The translations under genes and the position numbers were made by a program. This document shows, piece after piece, positions 1-2,963 of a stretch of 5,372 bases of DNA. Source of the stretch: Acidobacteriota bacterium (GTDB lineage Bacteria; Acidobacteriota; Terriglobia; UBA7540); assembly GCA_021780055.1 (NCBI GenBank), contig JAJXZM010000042.1, positions 1-5,372 on the forward strand. The letters run 5' to 3'. The notes beneath the pieces were generated by a model, which saw only the letters and a list, made by a program, of their open reading frames with translations, was not told the origin of the DNA and did no database searches. Positions within the stretch are counted from its first letter, which is position 1; each line of letters begins with the position of its first letter.

Positions 1-65
1 GATGCCGTTTCTCCCAATCAGGTTCCCGCGAGCCTTCGGCCCCATCTCTTTTTAGTTAAGATATT

Positions 66-80
66 TATAATATAGATAAT
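66..80 (+). promoter_or_regulatory. Candidate promoter -10 region in an AT-rich patch
   Basis: A perfect TATAAT lies at 66-71 and a near-match GATAAT at 75-80, inside an AT-rich patch (about 52-82) that stands out from its GC-richer surroundings. No good -35 hexamer is found 16-18 bases upstream of either; the best is a weak TTTAGT at 51-56, 18 bases before GATAAT. AT-rich DNA yields such hexamers easily, so this is a possible sigma-70-type start only. If real, transcription would begin near 78-87 and run through the structured block to 293 and perhaps into the membrane-protein gene. The stretch 1-65 holds nothing I can assign. All three forward frames are open from the window edge to stops ending at 55, 59 and 75, so the tail of an upstream gene could lie here but cannot be shown. 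Confidence 0.3.
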
Positions 81-109
81 AAACCTGCAGCGCAGCTCGG
101 AGCGGGATT

Positions 110-139
110 TCTGTTAGGTATCGTCGATACCCGGACAGA
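110..139 (+). other. Extended interrupted hairpin with a perfect 15-base dyad core
   Basis: The core 117-131 is a perfect inverted repeat, GGTATCG-T-CGATACC. Drawn as RNA it gives six pairs (117-122 with 126-131) closed by a three-base loop. Outside it, after a small internal loop (A116 opposite C132 and G133), bases 110-115 (TCTGTT) pair with 134-139 (GACAGA), with one G-T wobble. The two stems together make a 30-nt rod. As DNA, the 15-base dyad could equally be an operator for a dimeric regulator. Confidence 0.5.
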
Positions 140-174
140 TTACATCCAGGCACGCATGCAAGGGAGTCGTATTT

Positions 175-191
175 GTAACATATTCGTAACA
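175..191. repeat. Two GTAACA direct repeats 11 bases apart
   Basis: GTAACA occurs at 175-180 and again at 186-191, an 11-base period that puts both copies on the same face of the DNA helix. A further GTAAC is at 296-300. The pair sits in the linker between the hairpin at 110-139 and the three-way junction at 201-268. Two tandem six-base boxes at this spacing are compatible with a protein binding site, but such short repeats can arise by chance. Confidence 0.35.
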
Positions 192-200
192 AAAGTTTTA

Positions 201-268
201 GGCTTTAAGTAATCGCTCCGGCACTAGTGCTGTCAATACGCGCGATTACGGTCCAGGACCTTAAAGCT
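201..268 (+). other. Perfectly abutting three-way-junction fold
   Basis: Three complementary pairs close on one another with no unpaired base at the junction. P1 pairs GCTTTAA (202-208) with TTAAAGC (261-267), and a G-T wobble between 201 and 268 can add to it. P2 pairs GTAATCGC (209-216) with GCGATTAC (242-249). P3 pairs GGTC (250-253) with GACC (257-260) around loop CAG. Strand changes fall exactly at 208/209, 249/250 and 260/261. The P2 loop (217-241) contains the self-complementary palindrome GCACTAGTGC (221-230). I know no family with this layout. The pairing is read directly from the sequence; whether it forms in RNA, or reflects nested DNA dyads, cannot be told here. Confidence 0.5.
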
Positions 269-270
269 GT

Positions 271-293
271 ACACGTTCGTCAACGTTGTTTTT
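271..293 (+). terminator. Candidate intrinsic terminator or attenuator
   Basis: CGTT (274-277) pairs with AACG (282-285) around loop CGTC. ACA (271-273) can pair with TGT (287-289) past one bulged T, giving seven pairs, followed by TTTT to 293. The stem is short and not GC-rich, so it would be a weak terminator. It lies at the end of the structured block and 58 bases before the ATG of the membrane-protein gene, where it could end a small RNA or act as an attenuator. Confidence 0.35.
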
Positions 294-351
294 GCGTAAC
301 TGGAACCATTGTCCTATTGCGCCACCGCTTATCCTAAGGTTAAATGCCTTC

Positions 352-915
352 ATGAAGCAGTCGAATTCACTTTACAGCCCCGGGGACGAGCTTTTTCCCG
401 AGCCGAGGAAACGCGGAAGCCCGGGCATATGGAAGTGGGTGGTACTGATTGTCCTGGGCTGGCTGTTTGTTTACCGCTCCACCCGCCCCGTCGTGAGCCT
501 GTCTACCCAACCACCGCAGTCATTCTATGATTACAATCGGTCCTTGGATCCTCAAGAACAGCAGCATGCGCGGGCCGTGGCTCGCGAGTACTGGCGTGTG
601 GCTGTTCGGAGGATTCAGAGGGAGTACTCGCCGAACAGGCCGCTGCCCGCGAACCCTCCTGCGCAGTTCCGGATTGCTGACACAGCGGGTGATCTGGAGT
701 CCGATGCGGTAGCCGTGCGGGAACGCTACTGGTACCGACTCCGCGAAGTGTGGAATGAACCCCAAGTCTGGGAGGTGACCTATGGCTGGAGTACCTCCTG
801 GGTAGGGAATACCTTGAACTCTCTTCCTGAATACATTCCGCATTGGTTCAGTGGAGTGGTTCAGTCTCTTGCCGACTTGACACACCGTATCGCGCAAATG
901 ATCTCGCCTCCCTGA
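352..915 (+). CDS. Trp-rich single-pass membrane protein, function unknown
   Basis: This encodes a 187-residue protein that I cannot assign to a named family; it loosely resembles uncharacterised proteins I associate with Acidobacteriota. A short polar N-terminus with a basic cluster (R19, K20, R21) precedes one hydrophobic segment at about residues 26-41. The positive-inside rule predicts the N-terminus in the cytoplasm and about 145 residues outside. That outer part is rich in aromatics (ten Trp in the whole protein, mostly after residue 80). It contains two similar Arg-rich helices, one at about 72-92 centred on EYWR and one at about 118-138 centred on RYWY, separated by a Pro-rich stretch (94-104). 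The ATG at 352 is chosen over an in-frame TTG at 286, because the TTG lies inside the terminator-like hairpin and the extra 22 residues look unlike a signal. The ribosome binding site is poor: AAGG at 336-339 is 12 bases upstream. The reading frame looks real; the role is unknown. Confidence 0.72.
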   Translation: MKQSNSLYSPGDELFPEPRKRGSPGIWKWVVLIVLGWLFVYRSTRPVVSLSTQPPQSFYDYNRSLDPQEQQHARAVAREYWRVAVRRIQREYSPNRPLPANPPAQFRIADTAGDLESDAVAVRERYWYRLREVWNEPQVWEVTYGWSTSWVGNTLNSLPEYIPHWFSGVVQSLADLTHRIAQMISPP

Positions 916-1062
916 GAGCGGCCGCGGCGTACTTGAACTGTTTACTTTCTGGCTGTGATTGAAGTGGCCGCCGGCAGCTTGCCTTCTTGAATCTTTCTAG
1001 CTCTTGGGATGGCCAAGCCCATCTTTGTTTCACCTCGATTTCGAAGCTTTTTGGGGGAAGTC

Positions 1063-1132
1063 GTTGGCCCAACACTGGCTGGGAACCGAAAAGCCTGTGA
1101 AGGTTTGGTGCAAGACGTGAGGAAACCTCACG
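1063..1132 (+). promoter_or_regulatory. Short hairpins in the protease leader
   Basis: Three short dyads lie before the protease gene. They are GTTGG-C-CCAAC at 1063-1073; AAGCCT (1091-1096) pairing with AGGTTT (1101-1106), one wobble, around a GTGA loop of GNRA type; and a perfect seven-base stem CGTGAGG/CCTCACG (1116-1122 with 1126-1132) around AAA. No T-run follows the last one, so it is not an intrinsic terminator. The hairpins end 42 bases before the start codon and could shape an mRNA leader. The rest of the 916-1174 spacer holds no gene or convincing promoter that I can see. Confidence 0.35.
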
Positions 1133-1174
1133 GACGCATTAGTCATCTGAATCAAGAGGGTAAATTAAGACGAT

Positions 1175-2209
1175 ATGTTGACCATGAGAAAAACGAGTTT
1201 TATGTCCCTGGGGCTTGCCGGCTTCCTTCTCTGCGGGGTGGTTACGGCATCGGCGGGGGACATTGCCGCAGTAAAGCCCTGCTCGGCATCGAAAGACAAG
1301 ATGGACGATGTTTACTGCATCGGACAAAGGCATGTGGCCCACCGGAGCATGATTTCCTTGCAAAAGGAAATCGCGATCGGCAAGAAATATGCCGACCAGA
1401 TCGACCGCTCCTCCAAACTTGTTAAAGATCCTGTCATCACGGAGTATGTCAACCGGGTGGAGCAGAACATCGCTGAGAATTCAGACGCCAAGGTGCCGAT
1501 CACAGTCAGGGTTATTAATTCGCCGGCGATAAATGCTGAAACTCTACCGGGCGGCTTTATTTTTGTCGATACCGGTTTATTGCACGCAGCAAGAAGTGAA
1601 GCGGAACTTGCCGGTGTCCTTGCTCATGAAACCGCTCACGTCGCTTGCCGTCATTGGGCTTCGAACGTGACTAAGCAGACCCTGCTCCAGTACGCCATGA
1701 TTCCTCTGATTTTTACGCCCATGTCCTACCCGGTTTATATTGGTCTTTCCGAAGGTATGAATTTCGGTATTCCGATGGCTTTCCTGAAGTTCAGCAGGGA
1801 AGATGAAGCGCAAGCTGATTTCCTCGGCCTGCAATACATGTGGAAAGCAGGTTACGATCCGAACGCCTTTCTTGCCATGTTCGCCAAGATTGTCCAGGAG
1901 AGCCGCACTAACCCCGGCAGCGTTCCAACCATTTTCATGGATCATCCCCCAACCAAAGACCGCATCATCAAGGCCGAAGAGGAAATCAAGACTATCCTTC
2001 CAAAGCGTCCTGAATATCTAGTGTCAGACTCGGAATTTCAGAATGTCCAGGACCGATTGAACGCCCTTCTCGGCAGGTGGAAAAAGGTTGAATCCGCCAG
2101 TAACAGTCCTACACTTCGAAAACGGGAACCAACCTCCAAGCAGCCAACGAACACCGGTGGCCAGAGCTCTGCGGACGACAAGCCTCCAGTACTGCGGCGG
2201 CGCAATTAG
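1175..2209 (+). CDS. Secreted M48-family zinc metalloprotease
   Basis: This 344-residue peptidase is of the M48 group that includes BepA and LoiP, which degrade or help fold proteins of the periplasm and outer membrane. Residues 1-27 form a Sec signal peptide (basic start, hydrophobic core, ASA at 25-27 as likely cleavage site). The Cys at 20 lacks a proper lipobox, so a lipoprotein is unlikely. The mature N-terminus carries C36 and C48, a possible disulfide. The catalytic motif HETAH is at 151-155 (zinc ligands H151 and H155, base E152). The third ligand is probably E211 in EAQAD. H257 in DHPPTKDRI matches the conserved His before an Arg in this family, which in BepA can cap the zinc. A hydrophobic stretch (about 171-203) lies between the motifs. 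The tail after about 308 is polar and basic and repeats PxLR(K/R)R at 312-317 and 338-343. ATG 1175 follows AGAGGG (1155-1160) at a long 14-base spacing; ATG 1184 is an alternative start. All expected catalytic residues are present. The physiological substrate is unknown. Confidence 0.93.
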   Translation: MLTMRKTSFMSLGLAGFLLCGVVTASAGDIAAVKPCSASKDKMDDVYCIGQRHVAHRSMISLQKEIAIGKKYADQIDRSSKLVKDPVITEYVNRVEQNIAENSDAKVPITVRVINSPAINAETLPGGFIFVDTGLLHAARSEAELAGVLAHETAHVACRHWASNVTKQTLLQYAMIPLIFTPMSYPVYIGLSEGMNFGIPMAFLKFSREDEAQADFLGLQYMWKAGYDPNAFLAMFAKIVQESRTNPGSVPTIFMDHPPTKDRIIKAEEEIKTILPKRPEYLVSDSEFQNVQDRLNALLGRWKKVESASNSPTLRKREPTSKQPTNTGGQSSADDKPPVLRRRN

Positions 2210-2231
2210 CATTGCACTACTGGTTTTGTAA

Positions 2232-2245
2232 GCAGCCGGCGTTGC
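2232..2245. terminator. Weak hairpin in the convergent gap
   Basis: The 40-base gap between the ends of the protease gene and greA contains GCAGC (2232-2236), which can pair with GTTGC (2241-2245), one wobble, around loop CGGC. No proper T-run follows on either strand. It is the only hairpin in the gap and could be a minimal bidirectional terminator. Termination by Rho, or overlapping transcript ends, are as likely. Confidence 0.2.
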
Positions 2246-2249
2246 GTTC

Positions 2250-2720
2250 CTAATTCTGTTCGTGGATTGTGATAACGGACCGGATTTCAAACTCTCGAAC
2301 TCCGTTCGGAGTTTTGACCGTTACTTCGTCACCGACCTTCTTGCCCATCAGGCTCCGGCCGATAGGTGAGGTTGTGGAGATCCACCCCTTGCTGACGTCT
2401 GACTCCTCACTCGTGACCAGTTTGTAGTTGATCTCGACGTCGCGGTCGATGTCATACAGGACTACCTGCGAACCAAAAGCAATCCGGTCCTTCGGGATAT
2501 TGTTGACGTTGACCAGTGAGAGCTCCGCGATGCGCTTCTTGAGCTGGGCCAGGCGGGCGCCCACGAAGTCCTGCCGCTGCTTGGCCATGATGTATTCTGC
2601 GTTTTCGCTCAGATCGCCGTGCGCTCGCGCGCGTTTCAATTCCTCTGGCAACTCATGATTCAGCTCATGTTCCAGAGCTTGAATCTCTTCCTGAAGTTTT
2701 TGAACGATTGGTGAAGGCAT
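2250..2720 (-). CDS. greA: Transcription elongation factor GreA
   Basis: GreA enters the secondary channel of a backtracked RNA polymerase and stimulates cleavage of the extruded RNA 3' end, so that stalled complexes resume. The protein has 156 residues, against 158 in E. coli. Residues 1 to about 72 form the antiparallel coiled coil, with the tip motif GDLSENAEY at 35-43. D36 and E39 correspond to the acidic tip residues (D41 and E44 in E. coli) that hold the catalytic metal. Residues from about 78 form the FKBP-like C-terminal domain, with the family signature around SPIGRSLMGKKVGDEV (118-133) and TPNG (137-140). The N-terminus is slightly shorter than in E. coli and the usual RP pair in the first helix is replaced by LP, a variant I associate with Acidobacteriota. 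The ATG at 2720 is preceded on this strand by GGGA ten bases upstream. The gene is divergent from the TPR gene and converges on the protease gene, so it is probably transcribed alone. Confidence 0.95.
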   Translation of the reverse strand: MPSPIVQKLQEEIQALEHELNHELPEELKRARAHGDLSENAEYIMAKQRQDFVGARLAQLKKRIAELSLVNVNNIPKDRIAFGSQVVLYDIDRDVEINYKLVTSEESDVSKGWISTTSPIGRSLMGKKVGDEVTVKTPNGVREFEIRSVITIHEQN

Positions 2721-2755
2721 GTAGTTTAAATCCCGTCCCTTGCTGCTTATGGCCC

Positions 2756-2785
2756 ATTATAGAGAAAAAGCTACAACAAACGCAA
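2756..2785 (-). promoter_or_regulatory. Probable greA promoter
   Basis: On the minus strand a perfect TATAAT (complement of 2756-2761) is preceded, after 18 bases, by TTGCGT (complement of 2780-2785), which keeps the TTG of a -35 element. Transcription would start near 2748-2750 and give a leader of about 30 bases, which includes the GGGA binding site. Position, orientation and the exact -10 hexamer make this the best promoter call in the window. Confidence 0.55.
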
Positions 2786-2898
2786 CAGGAAGCATTTAGG
2801 GTGCCGCAGCCTGGCCATCGACCATGATTGTTATTCTAACCTATAGAAACATAAGAATTTGTTTAACTTTCTTCGCAATTTCTTCAGTCCCTTGCGCG

Positions 2899-2927
2899 TT
2901 GACTTCGTCGGTACCGTATGTTAGGTT
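2899..2927 (+). promoter_or_regulatory. Candidate promoter of the TPR gene
   Basis: TTGACT (2899-2904, five of six consensus bases) is separated by 17 bases from TAGGTT (2922-2927, three of six). The predicted start, near 2934, lies about 30 bases before the ATG at 2964. The good -35, ideal spacing and fitting distance make it plausible despite the weak -10. The AT-rich stretch 2824-2880 further upstream has no better pair. Confidence 0.4.
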
Positions 2928-2963
2928 GAAAAAAGTAGCCGGTTCTTTCGGGGGCCTTTCTCC

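Larger units (their letters stand above)
80..293 (+). ncRNA. Candidate structured RNA or 5' leader of unknown class
   Basis: This stretch has no plausible protein gene but several complementary segments in an orderly series: a 30-nt hairpin (110-139), a linker with two GTAACA copies (175-180, 186-191), a three-way junction (201-268) and a terminator-like hairpin with a T-run (271-293). A TATAAT-type hexamer precedes it. I do not recognise a known family: no hammerhead core, no tRNA, SRP, 6S or tmRNA signature, and no riboswitch core that I know. It could be a stand-alone small RNA, or a leader that controls the membrane-protein gene starting at 352. The T-run is on the + strand only, which favours + strand transcription. 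The ends given are estimates. It could also act as DNA, for example as a multi-operator regulatory region. The pairing is seen directly; transcription and function are inferred. Confidence 0.3.

Noticed and set aside
156..212. 18-codon mini-ORF in the structured block, a possible leader peptide
   Set aside because: There is no ribosome binding site before the ATG, no run of regulatory codons, and it ends inside the three-way junction.
186..300. Integron attC-like site suggested by nested inverted repeats and GTAAC boxes
   Set aside because: The outer boxes do not fit the RYYYAAC / GTTRRRY core-site pattern, and there is no integrase or gene-cassette array.
286..351. Upstream TTG start adding 22 residues to the membrane protein
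   Set aside because: The TTG sits inside a terminator-like hairpin, has no ribosome binding site, and the extra residues do not resemble a signal peptide or extend a domain.
918..983. GC-rich dyads after the membrane-protein gene (GCGGCC at 918-923 with GGCCGC at 966-971; GGCA/TGCC at 973-983) as a terminator
   Set aside because: The first pair is separated by 42 bases, the second is only four bases long, and neither is followed by a true T-run.
848..1075. 75-codon minus-strand frame across the end of the membrane-protein gene
   Set aside because: It overlaps a better gene, shows no family resemblance and has no start context.
1009..1425. 138-codon + strand frame beginning in the spacer before the protease
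   Set aside because: It runs 250 bases into the protease gene in another frame. Its second half is an out-of-frame reading of the signal peptide region, and it has no ribosome binding site.
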